59,019 nucleotides of DNA from JAVVEW01 sp032251045 (GTDB lineage Bacteria; Pseudomonadota; Gammaproteobacteria; Methylococcales; Methylomonadaceae), in the NCBI GenBank assembly GCA_032251045.1, contig JAVVEW010000010.1, positions 1 to 59,019 of the forward strand, written 5' to 3'. The notes beneath the pieces are model-generated. The model was not told where the DNA came from, ran no database searches, and saw only the letters and a program-made list of their open reading frames with translations. Of the stretch, positions 34,403 to 42,969 are shown piece after piece (the stretch's first letter is position 1; every line of letters starts with the position of its first letter). Made by a program: the position numbers and the translations under genes.

Positions 34403-37375
34403 TTAACGTGGCGGCCAGGCCAGGGAAAAATCTTCCCGATCCAAAGTTAAATTGGGATTATAGGCTGGGTCCAGCAGCAACCCCTGCCCCCAACGCTGCC
34501 GCATGTAATCGATTTCACCTTGAAAACGCGCTTGTTTTTCAGGATTGTCCTCATAGCCACGCGTGGCTGACTCATGATGATACAGCCTGGCAAATGGCGT
34601 CCAGACATTACGGTAACCGGCCTCGCTTATGCGCAGACACAAATCGACGTCATTAAAAGCCACTGCCAGATGCTGCTGCTCAAAACCGCCTACTTCGGTA
34701 AACACCGACTTGCGCACCAACAGACACGCTGCGGTAACCGCCGCTAAATTCTGAGTCAACAGCAAACGCCCGCAATAGCCGGGATGTTGTTTGGGAAAAT
34801 GTTTATGTGCATGACCGGCCACGCCCCCTAAACCCACGATCACACCACCATGCTGAACGGTATCATCCGGGTACCAAAGTTTGGCGCCGACCGCCCCGGT
34901 ATCCGGGCGCACCGCCAACGCAACCATTTCTTTTAACCAATCGGCCTCAACGACTTCCAGATCATTGTTCAACAAGCCCAGTACAGTGCCTTCGGCCAGT
35001 TGTGCAGCGCGGTTATTCAACGCCGCATAATTGAATGGCGAGTCATCGCGCACGACCTTGATGGCAGGCCGTTGCGCCAATTGTTTAAGATAACCCAAGG
35101 TCAAGGCATCATCACTGCCATTATCGACAATAATAATTTCATAATCAGGATAGTCGGTCAGCGCCACCAGGCTATCGATACACTGGCTCAACAAGCGATA
35201 ACCATTGCGGGTTGGAATAATCAGACTGACTTTCGGGACAGGCTCCGGCAGCGCATAACGCACTCGAAGGGCGCCCGGCAAATCTGGGTGCGCACTCACT
35301 TCGGCAGCAATATGGCGCCGCGCCAAGGCATCGGCCACCGCGTCGATCATGGCGGTCACCGCATACGGTTTGGCTTCGACACCGGTGGCGGTACTGCCAG
35401 CCACTGCCCGCCAGTGATACAACACGCGGGGAATGTGAATGATTTGCTCAGGGGCCAGGGTCTCGATATAGCGCAGGGTCAGGTCATAATCCTGTGCGCC
35501 ATCGTAAGCGCTGCGAAAACCGCCCAGCTCGCGCAATTTTGCCGTGCGATAACACGCCAGATGACTGATGTAATTGTGCGCCCAAAATAATTCAGGGTTC
35601 CAGTCCGGCTTGAAATAAGGCGCGAAACGCTCACCCTCCGGCGTGATCTTATCCTCATCGGAATACCATAACGCCGCCTGCGGGTGGGCCTTAATCGCCT
35701 TGGCCAGACAATAAAGGGCTTCAGGTGCAAGCCGGTCATCATGATCCATCAACGCCACAAACTCGTTGTCAACAACCGCAAGAGCGGTGTTAGAGGCTGC
35801 TGAAATATGGCCATTTTGGTCGCGAAACAACACGCAAATGCGCTCATCACGCTGTTGATAGCCGCGCAACAGCGCATGAACCGCTGTGTCACTTGAGGCA
35901 TCATCAGCAATATACAAACGCCAATGCGGGTAGAACTGGGCAAGCACCGAATCCAGCGCCTCGCGAAGAAAAGCCAGGTCGGTATTGTAAACCGGCATCA
36001 ACAAGGCGATGTCCGGCCAGTCGCAGGATTGCGCCAGCTCATCGGTCATCACGGCTTGCTGCTCGGGCGTCAACGCACCATAACGACTCACCCAGGTCGC
36101 ATAATCGTTAACGTCAGGCTGCTGTGAGGGTGTTGCCAGCGCCTGTAGCGGATTGGCATGGGCAGGCCGGCCAATGCCTGCGATTTGTTTAAGCCGGTTG
36201 TAACCACGAATGAACCATTTTTGGTGAATGCGATCCAGCACCGCTTGCAATTGCGCGTGTGCTGCCTGGAGCTGCGCATACTGTTGCTGTAAGGCCTGAT
36301 GGTCAGCTGATGCACGCTCTAGGGTTTGAATGTGATGGTTTAAGCTGTTGATATGCTGTTGGCGGTTTTCATTATGAATGGCAAGATTTTGTTTTTCTCT
36401 CTGCTCTTGTTCCAGTGCGGCATACACGGCTTTCAGCTCAGCCTTCAGATTATCTTGATGCGTTTTAGCATCGAGACCTTCCCGCTTGACCTGTTCCAGC
36501 GACGCGTAAACGGCCTTGAGTTCCTTTTGTAACTGCTCGTTATGATTTTGTAACTGCTCGTTATGATTTTGTAACTGCTCGTTATGTAATTGCAGATGCT
36601 GTATAGCTTGCTGCTTCTGTCCATACGCCAGGTTCGACGATGCCAGCGGTTTAAGTGGCAAAGGGGGAATGGGCCTGGCCAGTGCATCGTCATGTGCGGG
36701 ACGTGCCTCTACCAGTAACTGGTAAGCCGTGGCAGCGGGTTGATGAAAAGCTTGCAGCGTTTGTGCGCTGGGCTCAAGGCCTAGCGCCGCCAAATGGTCA
36801 ACAATGGCCTCGTCAGCTAAATCATGCACGGTATAGTCAATGTCATAGGCGACAAAACCACCTTGCAGCAGCAGATTCAACAGGCTTTCGCGGGTGTAAA
36901 AATGCAGGTGCGTCTCATCTAACAATCCCAATTTTTCATAATCGAAACGCCCCTGCAGCAACTCCAAGCGGATGGAGGCATGAGCGACATTGGGAATCGA
37001 AATCAGCAGGCGGGTGGCGGGATGACACAGCGGTTGCAGAGACTTCAGTAGCCTGGCCGGGTTTTTAAGATGCTCCAGCACATCGGCGCAGACAATCCAG
37101 TCAAACGTTTGCCCTTCAAGAGGCACGGCCCAATCAGGTAGATCCAGATCAGCGGCATGCGTTTGTAGGCAAAAGCGCTTAGCCAAAGTCAGCGCCTCGA
37201 CATCATAATCCACGCCAACCACGCTGCAATTTTTTTGTTGGCTAAGATATTCGGCTAAATAACCGGTGGCGCAGCCTAACTCCAGCACTCGCGAATCCGG
37301 CGTAATCCGGCTCAGCAGTTTTTTATGCGAACTGTTTTCCTCGACACCGTCGAGTTTGACATCATATTTTATCAT
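34403..37375 (-). CDS. Large multidomain protein: SAM methyltransferase, coiled coil, two GT2 glycosyltransferases
   Basis: 990 residues. Domain order: class-I SAM methyltransferase (about 25-195; VLELGCATGYLAEYL near 31-45), low-complexity coiled coil with 7-residue repeats (about 250-400), first GT2 (about 450-680; IALLMPVYNTD, ADDASSD, DHDDRL, ED-type acceptor) and second GT2 (about 695-960; VSLIIPTRNG, VDNGSDD, NNDLEV). Such proteins build O-antigen-like or S-layer glycan chains, and the methyltransferase may cap them. It lies directly downstream of a type I secretion operon on the same strand (32-base gap), suggesting that the exported protein or surface layer is glycosylated. The glycan is unknown. 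Confidence 0.88.
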   Translation of the reverse strand: MIKYDVKLDGVEENSSHKKLLSRITPDSRVLELGCATGYLAEYLSQQKNCSVVGVDYDVEALTLAKRFCLQTHAADLDLPDWAVPLEGQTFDWIVCADVLEHLKNPARLLKSLQPLCHPATRLLISIPNVAHASIRLELLQGRFDYEKLGLLDETHLHFYTRESLLNLLLQGGFVAYDIDYTVHDLADEAIVDHLAALGLEPSAQTLQAFHQPAATAYQLLVEARPAHDDALARPIPPLPLKPLASSNLAYGQKQQAIQHLQLHNEQLQNHNEQLQNHNEQLQKELKAVYASLEQVKREGLDAKTHQDNLKAELKAVYAALEQEQREKQNLAIHNENRQQHINSLNHHIQTLERASADHQALQQQYAQLQAAHAQLQAVLDRIHQKWFIRGYNRLKQIAGIGRPAHANPLQALATPSQQPDVNDYATWVSRYGALTPEQQAVMTDELAQSCDWPDIALLMPVYNTDLAFLREALDSVLAQFYPHWRLYIADDASSDTAVHALLRGYQQRDERICVLFRDQNGHISAASNTALAVVDNEFVALMDHDDRLAPEALYCLAKAIKAHPQAALWYSDEDKITPEGERFAPYFKPDWNPELFWAHNYISHLACYRTAKLRELGGFRSAYDGAQDYDLTLRYIETLAPEQIIHIPRVLYHWRAVAGSTATGVEAKPYAVTAMIDAVADALARRHIAAEVSAHPDLPGALRVRYALPEPVPKVSLIIPTRNGYRLLSQCIDSLVALTDYPDYEIIIVDNGSDDALTLGYLKQLAQRPAIKVVRDDSPFNYAALNNRAAQLAEGTVLGLLNNDLEVVEADWLKEMVALAVRPDTGAVGAKLWYPDDTVQHGGVIVGLGGVAGHAHKHFPKQHPGYCGRLLLTQNLAAVTAACLLVRKSVFTEVGGFEQQHLAVAFNDVDLCLRISEAGYRNVWTPFARLYHHESATRGYEDNPEKQARFQGEIDYMRQRWGQGLLLDPAYNPNLTLDREDFSLAWPPR
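36525..36590 (-). repeat. Three 21-bp tandem repeats inside the glycosyltransferase coiled coil
   Basis: TTTTGTAACTGCTCGTTATGA is repeated three times with near identity and encodes three copies of LQNHNEQ. The 21-bp period keeps the frame and the heptad, so copy-number change would lengthen the coiled coil without breaking the protein. Confidence 0.85.
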
Positions 37376-37407
37376 CGATGTTGACCAGGCTTAACGCGCA
37401 TTGGCGC

Positions 37408-38766
37408 TTATTGAAGCGGTGAGGTCTCAGCCGAGACCACAGGCTGCACGGACATGGATGCTTGCAACCATTGATTCACTTCGGCAATATTTTTGTCCAT
37501 AATCAGGCCGGTTGCCTGCAGAAAGCGTATTCGATTGTTGATATAGCGGTATTTCACCTGCGCCAGATCACGTTCCGCCAGAAATTTCTGACGCCGGGCG
37601 GTCAGCACATCCCCTAGGGTTTCCACGCCATAGTTAAAGCCACGCTCCATGGCGGCCAGTGATTTTTCAGCCGACGCCAGCGCTTTTTGTGCCGCTGCCA
37701 CCAGACGAGCATTGGCATTGGCGCTTAAAAAAGCATCGCTGGTCTCTTTGATCAACTCGCGAATTCTGGCTTCCCGTTGCTGCCGAGCCTGTTCCAGCCG
37801 GTGCTCGGCTTCGAACATGCGGTTGGCGTTAACGCCACTGGTCAGAATCGGCACCGAAATATTCACGGCTGCCACCTGAGTCTGGTTATCCGAGGTTCGT
37901 GCACTCTGGAAACCGGTATTGGTATCAAAAAACGTCCACTGCAAGTCCACTACCGGCAGATATCTGGAACGCTGTGCAGCGACATTGTTTTTCGCCGCAG
38001 CCACCGCAGCGATCAACGCCGACAGGGTTGGATTCTCGCTTTGCGCAACCCTAATCCACTCTTCGAGCGGCCCTTCCAAAGGCAAAAACTCGATATCGTC
38101 ACGTAATGGCGCCAGCTCGCCCACCGGCTTGCCGGTCAATTCGCGCAGCGCTTCGCGTGCCGTCACCCGAATGCTGTCCGCTTCGATCAAATCAGCCTCA
38201 ATTTTGTCCAGACGCGCCTCGATTTCATACAAATCGGTAATTTTCAGCAGTTTTTTCTGATAACGCTTTTGCACTTGTTGCAGCTGTTGTTCGGTACCCT
38301 CTTTTTCCCGGGTTAAAAACCTGATCTGATCTTCCGCCTCCAACACTGCGAAATAACGATTAACCGTGTCAAACATCAGTTGATGTTCAGCCTCGACCAG
38401 TTCTGAGGAAAATTGATCCTCAACTTTAGAGGCGCGCCGCCAATTCCAGAATTTAGCAAAATCCAACACGGTCTGATTCACAGATACCTGATAGCGCGTA
38501 CCGTTAAAGCTCTCGTTGGTGATCTGATTCTGAAACTTAGCGCGTTGTTGCACGGCAGAAAAATTCGCGTTGGCCGTCACTTGTGGCAACATTTCGCCCA
38601 ATGCTTGATATTTTTGCGCGCTACCAATATGCGCTTGTTGCTGAGCGCTGACCAGCTGCGGCGCTTGCGTAACCGCCTGCTGGTAAACAGTGAGTAAATT
38701 CTCGGCCTGAACAGCACTCGCCGCCGCCCAACAGCTTCCTAAGCAAAACAGCTTGAATAATCGCAT
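37408..38766 (-). CDS. TolC-family outer-membrane channel of a type I secretion system
   Basis: 452 residues. Signal peptide (about 1-21) and the duplicated outer-membrane efflux repeat: helix-rich segments with LLTVYQQAVTQAPQL at the start and AAAQKALASAEKSLAAMERGFNYGVETLGDVLTARRQKFLAERDLAQ at the end (shown in part). It would form the trimeric exit duct. The ATG at 38766 overlaps the stop of the HlyD gene by one base. Secretion genes run ABC, HlyD, TolC, then the glycosyltransferase. Confidence 0.92.
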   Translation of the reverse strand: MRLFKLFCLGSCWAAASAVQAENLLTVYQQAVTQAPQLVSAQQQAHIGSAQKYQALGEMLPQVTANANFSAVQQRAKFQNQITNESFNGTRYQVSVNQTVLDFAKFWNWRRASKVEDQFSSELVEAEHQLMFDTVNRYFAVLEAEDQIRFLTREKEGTEQQLQQVQKRYQKKLLKITDLYEIEARLDKIEADLIEADSIRVTAREALRELTGKPVGELAPLRDDIEFLPLEGPLEEWIRVAQSENPTLSALIAAVAAAKNNVAAQRSRYLPVVDLQWTFFDTNTGFQSARTSDNQTQVAAVNISVPILTSGVNANRMFEAEHRLEQARQQREARIRELIKETSDAFLSANANARLVAAAQKALASAEKSLAAMERGFNYGVETLGDVLTARRQKFLAERDLAQVKYRYINNRIRFLQATGLIMDKNIAEVNQWLQASMSVQPVVSAETSPLQ

Positions 38767-40088
38767 CAGTCCTCTATAAACGCACGCGCAAACGCGTTAG
38801 TAATTGGTTGGGCAAGATACTCTAGCAAGGTGCGCTCGCCCGTGTTGATCAGAACTTCCGCCGGCATACCCGGCAACAATTTCAGATCACCCATGTCTTG
38901 ACTGCTGTCTTCGGTCAACTCGACTCGCGCCTGGTAATATGGCATGCCGGTTTTTTCATCGACCAGGCGGTCTGCGGACAAGTGAATCACACGCCCGGTC
39001 AGTTTAGGCACCAAAGCCTGCTTGAACGCGGAAAAACGCACCTCGGCCATTAAGCCAACCGCGACACGGTCAATATCCATGGTCGATACCTGCGCCTCGA
39101 TAATCAGCTCGGCATCTTGCGGCACAATGTCAAGAATCGGATTTCCCGGCGCGACCACCCCGCCTTCGGTGTGCACCGACAAGCCCAACACCATGCCATC
39201 TACCGGCGCTCTTATCTCGGTGCGTTGGAGTTGATCCTGAACCGCCGTTAAACGTTCCGTGGCATCGTACAATTTAACCAAGGCCTCGGACAGCATGTTG
39301 GTGACTTCCTCCTGACGGTTCTTGCGTAGTTGCAAAATCTCCAGCTCCGCCTCGCCGATTTGCATACCACTACTGGCAATATCCGATTGCAGCGCAGCGA
39401 TTTCGCCTTGAGTGATGGATTGATTACGCTCCAGTTCACGCAAACGCAGTTGGTCGGCAAAGCCTTCCGCCAACAATTCGCGCAAATCCTTGATTTCCTC
39501 GCCGAAAGAAGCCTGCAAATGTTTTTTGCTGCTAATTTGGCCGCGCATACCGACAATTTTGCTATTGATTTGTTCGATGCGTTTTTTCAACACCGAAATT
39601 TCACCGTGATAGGTGCTTTGTCGTGACCGAAACACATCCCGCTCGGCGGTCAAAGCTTCTTTAGCCCTAGGGTCCTCGCTGTCGGTCAGTATCTCCGGGA
39701 ACACAACCGTCTCCAGATCATCGCGCTCGGCGCGTAGCCTGGCCACTTGCGCCAACGACGTTAAATACTGGCCGCGGATAATTTCCAGTTGCGCCTGAAT
39801 CTGTGTTTTATCAAGGCGAACCAACACCTGACCCGCCACGACCCGATCACCATCCTTGGCCAAAATTTCTTTGACAATGCCACCATCCAGATGCTGAATG
39901 GTTTTACGGTAAGATTTAACCGTCACCACGCCCGGCGCCAACGCCGAACTATCCAGGGGTGCCAACACACTCCATAAAATAAAACCACCGAACACCACCA
40001 GCACGATAATAATGCCAATCCAGCGCACCGGACGATCATCGATTTTCAGCTCGGGCCGCTGCGTTAACACATCCGATTTTTGAGTCAT
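38766..40088 (-). CDS. HlyD-family membrane-fusion protein (type I secretion)
   Basis: 440 residues. A short cytosolic N-terminus, one membrane segment (about 22-42), then the barrel/lipoyl half (APGVVTVKSYRKTIQHLDGGIV), a long coiled-coil hairpin (about 95-290) and the second lipoyl half (RAPVDGMVLGLSVHTEGGVV). The C-terminal VYTIDTGERTLLEYLAQPI-like end matches the PrtE/HasE type. It bridges the inner-membrane ABC exporter and the TolC duct. Confidence 0.94.
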   Translation of the reverse strand: MTQKSDVLTQRPELKIDDRPVRWIGIIIVLVVFGGFILWSVLAPLDSSALAPGVVTVKSYRKTIQHLDGGIVKEILAKDGDRVVAGQVLVRLDKTQIQAQLEIIRGQYLTSLAQVARLRAERDDLETVVFPEILTDSEDPRAKEALTAERDVFRSRQSTYHGEISVLKKRIEQINSKIVGMRGQISSKKHLQASFGEEIKDLRELLAEGFADQLRLRELERNQSITQGEIAALQSDIASSGMQIGEAELEILQLRKNRQEEVTNMLSEALVKLYDATERLTAVQDQLQRTEIRAPVDGMVLGLSVHTEGGVVAPGNPILDIVPQDAELIIEAQVSTMDIDRVAVGLMAEVRFSAFKQALVPKLTGRVIHLSADRLVDEKTGMPYYQARVELTEDSSQDMGDLKLLPGMPAEVLINTGERTLLEYLAQPITNAFARAFIED

Positions 40089-40091
40089 GGC

Positions 40092-41819
40092 TTATCCTGC
40101 GACAGGTGCAGTCTGCGCCACTTTGCCGGCGGCTTCCTGCTGTTTTTGATTGAGATACTTAATCACGTCATCACGCGGCCCGTACACGGCCAACTGACCA
40201 TCGTTGAGAATCAACAATCGATCAACATGCGCCAAAATCTGATTGCGATGGGTAATAATCACCACCGTACTGCCTTGCGCCTTGAGTTGCTGCAAGGCAC
40301 GCGCCAAGGCAGCCTCGCCAACCTCATCGAGATTCGAATTTGGCTCATCCAACACCACCAACACAGGATTGCCGTACAACGCCCGGGCCAGGCCAATGCG
40401 CTGCCGCTGACCGCCCGACAAATTACCGCCACTCGCGCCGATAAAGGTGTCATACCCTTCAGGAAATTGCAGGATCAAATCATGCACATCAGCCATTTTC
40501 GCCGCCGCCACGACCAGTTCGGGGTTCACATCGCCAAACCTGGCGATATTTTCACTGATCGTGCCATCGAACAACTCGATATCCTGCGGCAGATAGCCGA
40601 TATAAGGCCCTAGCTCGGCCCGGTCCCAACTAAAAATATCGGCACCATCCAAACGCACCGCGCCATTATTGGCCGGCCAAATGCCTAAAATAACTCGGGC
40701 AAACGTGGATTTTCCAGCGCCACTAGGCCCCAGCACACCCACCACATCGCCGGCGGGAATCTGCATGTTAATGCCTTTCAGCACGGGCTTCTTACCGCCC
40801 GGTGGAGTGACAATAATATTTTCCACCTTCAACTCGCCCGTAGGTGCCGGCAATGACATGGTGTCTCTGTCATCGGGAATCAGGGTTAACAACTCATTCA
40901 AGCGCTGATACTGTCCTCGTGCCGCGACAAAGCCCTTCCAGGACGCGATCATCAGATCGATAGGCGCCAACGCCCGTCCCAACAAAATAGAACCGGCAAT
41001 CATCAAACCCGGCGTGATTTCGTCCTGAATCACCAAATATGCCCCCAAACCCAAAATCAGCGACTGCGACGTCATGCGTAACACTTTCGATAACGCGGTC
41101 AAAAGCCCCGCCCGGCTGCTGGCCACGGCTTGTAAATCCAGCACTTTCTCGCCCGTCACCAGCCAGCGTTTACGGATATCGCCCAACATGCCCATGGCAT
41201 GAATCACTTCGGCATTACGCAAGTTTTTACCGACCAGACCACGACCGGCAATGGCGATGGTATTCGCCTCACGCAGCAACGCGCTGGTGGCTTTTTCGTT
41301 GGCAATCGCCACAATCACCAGCACAATTCCGGTAAACACCGCTGCCCAGCCATACCAGGGATGAAACAAAAACATCAAAGCGATGTACACCGGCATCCAG
41401 GGAGCATCGAAGAAGGCAAACAAACCGTTACCGGTCAAAAACTGACGCAAACCGGTCAGGTCATCTAATGGCTGGGAGCTGGCTTTTTGACCGCCTGAAT
41501 ACAAGGCCTGCTTGAATGCAACTTGAAACAGACGCTGGCTGAGCAGAGTTTCCAGCCGTGTACTGATACGCACCAGCATTTGCGAGCGCACCCATTCCAG
41601 GGCGCCTAGCGTCGCAAACAACACCACCATGATCAGGGTCAGCATCAATAAAGTGACCTGGTTACCGGTCGGCACCACCCGATCGTAAAGCTGGAGCATG
41701 TAGATGGAGGGCACAATCATCAAGAAATTGATAATCATGCTGAATCCCGCCGCCCATAAAAAAGCGCTTTTGCACAAACCCAGCGCGGCGATCAGATCGG
41801 ATTTTGGCTTAGACTTCAT
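40092..41819 (-). CDS. Type I secretion ABC transporter (PrtD/HasD type)
   Basis: 575 residues. Transmembrane domain (about 15-320) with six helices and no N-terminal C39 peptidase or C39-like domain, which points to PrtD/HasD rather than HlyB type. Nucleotide-binding domain: Walker A GPSGAGKST (near 363), signature LSGGQRQRIGLARAL (near 471), Walker B VLVVLDEPNSNLDE (near 493) and the switch His in IITHR. It exports unfolded proteins with C-terminal signals, usually proteases, lipases or S-layer proteins. No such substrate is encoded in the window. Confidence 0.94.
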   Translation of the reverse strand: MKSKPKSDLIAALGLCKSAFLWAAGFSMIINFLMIVPSIYMLQLYDRVVPTGNQVTLLMLTLIMVVLFATLGALEWVRSQMLVRISTRLETLLSQRLFQVAFKQALYSGGQKASSQPLDDLTGLRQFLTGNGLFAFFDAPWMPVYIALMFLFHPWYGWAAVFTGIVLVIVAIANEKATSALLREANTIAIAGRGLVGKNLRNAEVIHAMGMLGDIRKRWLVTGEKVLDLQAVASSRAGLLTALSKVLRMTSQSLILGLGAYLVIQDEITPGLMIAGSILLGRALAPIDLMIASWKGFVAARGQYQRLNELLTLIPDDRDTMSLPAPTGELKVENIIVTPPGGKKPVLKGINMQIPAGDVVGVLGPSGAGKSTFARVILGIWPANNGAVRLDGADIFSWDRAELGPYIGYLPQDIELFDGTISENIARFGDVNPELVVAAAKMADVHDLILQFPEGYDTFIGASGGNLSGGQRQRIGLARALYGNPVLVVLDEPNSNLDEVGEAALARALQQLKAQGSTVVIITHRNQILAHVDRLLILNDGQLAVYGPRDDVIKYLNQKQQEAAGKVAQTAPVAG

Positions 41820-41982
41820 CGATTAAAAATACCAACCACAAAAAAGATCTATTATGGCATCATGGAGAGTTGATTGACACCCTGACAGGATGATAAACCA
41901 GGACGGTCGCCACAACATAACCGGCATCATGCCCACCCATGAGCCAAATTCGGCACCGCATCGCTCATCCAGGATAGAATCG

Positions 41983-42024
41983 ACAAAAAAAGAGGCCAAC
42001 TGGCCAACTCAGGCGGGCCTCAAT
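41983..42024 (-). terminator. Terminator after the DUF4340 gene
   Basis: On the minus strand TTGAGGCCC...GTTGGCCTC forms a stem (GAGGCC at about 42016-42021 with GGCCTC near 41992-41997) followed by seven T. It ends the Gld-type operon before the divergent space to the secretion genes. Confidence 0.75.
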
Positions 42025-42032
42025 GACACCCC

Positions 42033-42965
42033 CTATGCTCCGGCTTCAGATGGCTCTGACGGCTGTTGTACCTGAACCAGCTCGGCCTGCGTGATTTCAG
42101 CGATACGCTTGAAATCAAAGGCGCTGAACACAAAGGTTTTAGCAACATCGTCCCGGCGCACATAATGCGCTTCGCCTTGCTTCCAGAATCGATAGCGATA
42201 AACCCGATCATCCTGCCCTTGGACCGACAAGGTCAGCGCCGTGTCAGGAATCTCCTGCGGATCAGCAGGCATCAGCACGCTCAGACTGCTCAAGGCACCC
42301 GCCAATTCCACCGCTTTGCTAGCATCCAGCCGATCAGACTCGGGTGCGGCGCCGTCTGGCCACTGCTCGACATGCCATTGCCAGATGCCGTCCTGTTGCC
42401 AAAGCGCATAATCAGGGCCTTGAATCCGGCTTAATTCGCTGACCGCCAACAAATGTTTATCCAGCCAGTCGACCGCCTGCGTCGGCAAGTCAAAAGCACT
42501 GATTTCAAGGGCGTAAACTGCATCGTCACCGGCTTTTCGGACATGGCTTTTCCGAAACCCCGGGGAGGTGCCGACCAGTAAATCAGCTTGCATCTGGCCA
42601 GCAGAAGCTAACTTGATACGACGCTGAAAATGATCCTCGGCCAGTTCAAAACGCTGATGACTGGCGGCGGTGGTGGTTTCCGGCCAATCCGGTTTGAAAC
42701 CAGCCAGTTTTTCGATCAGTTGCCTGACTTTACCCGCTGCCGCCGGCAGATCCGCCAGCGCGGGCAGTTGCCAGCGCCCCTCCTTCAGCACCAATTCGAC
42801 GGTTTTATCGGCATCGGCGATTTCAATCTGATCGACCGCCGCCGGGTCAATGTTCAACAACGGTTCGGCTGTTTTGGACTGCGGCCGATTCACGCCCCAT
42901 AACACTGCCGCCAGCAGCACTTGCGCCACCAGCAAACCGCCGAGAATCTTAAATGTTCGATTCAT
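42033..42965 (-). CDS. DUF4340 protein of a Gld-type ABC system
   Basis: 310 residues from the ATG at 42965, preceded by GGAGG that overlaps the end of the upstream gene. One N-terminal membrane helix (about 4-23) and a large extracytoplasmic beta-rich part with repeats of the DUF4340 type (LNIDPAAVDQIEIADADKTVELV; WLDKHLLAVSELSRI). It occurs downstream of gldA-gldFG genes in many gammaproteobacteria, so it is taken as a partner of that transporter; the biochemical role is unknown. Confidence 0.88.
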   Translation of the reverse strand: MNRTFKILGGLLVAQVLLAAVLWGVNRPQSKTAEPLLNIDPAAVDQIEIADADKTVELVLKEGRWQLPALADLPAAAGKVRQLIEKLAGFKPDWPETTTAASHQRFELAEDHFQRRIKLASAGQMQADLLVGTSPGFRKSHVRKAGDDAVYALEISAFDLPTQAVDWLDKHLLAVSELSRIQGPDYALWQQDGIWQWHVEQWPDGAAPESDRLDASKAVELAGALSSLSVLMPADPQEIPDTALTLSVQGQDDRVYRYRFWKQGEAHYVRRDDVAKTFVFSAFDFKRIAEITQAELVQVQQPSEPSEAGA

Positions 42966-42969
42966 GCAC

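Noticed and set aside
36525..36590. CRISPR-like array
   Set aside because: The 21-bp units are contiguous, without spacers, and encode an in-frame heptad repeat of the glycosyltransferase.
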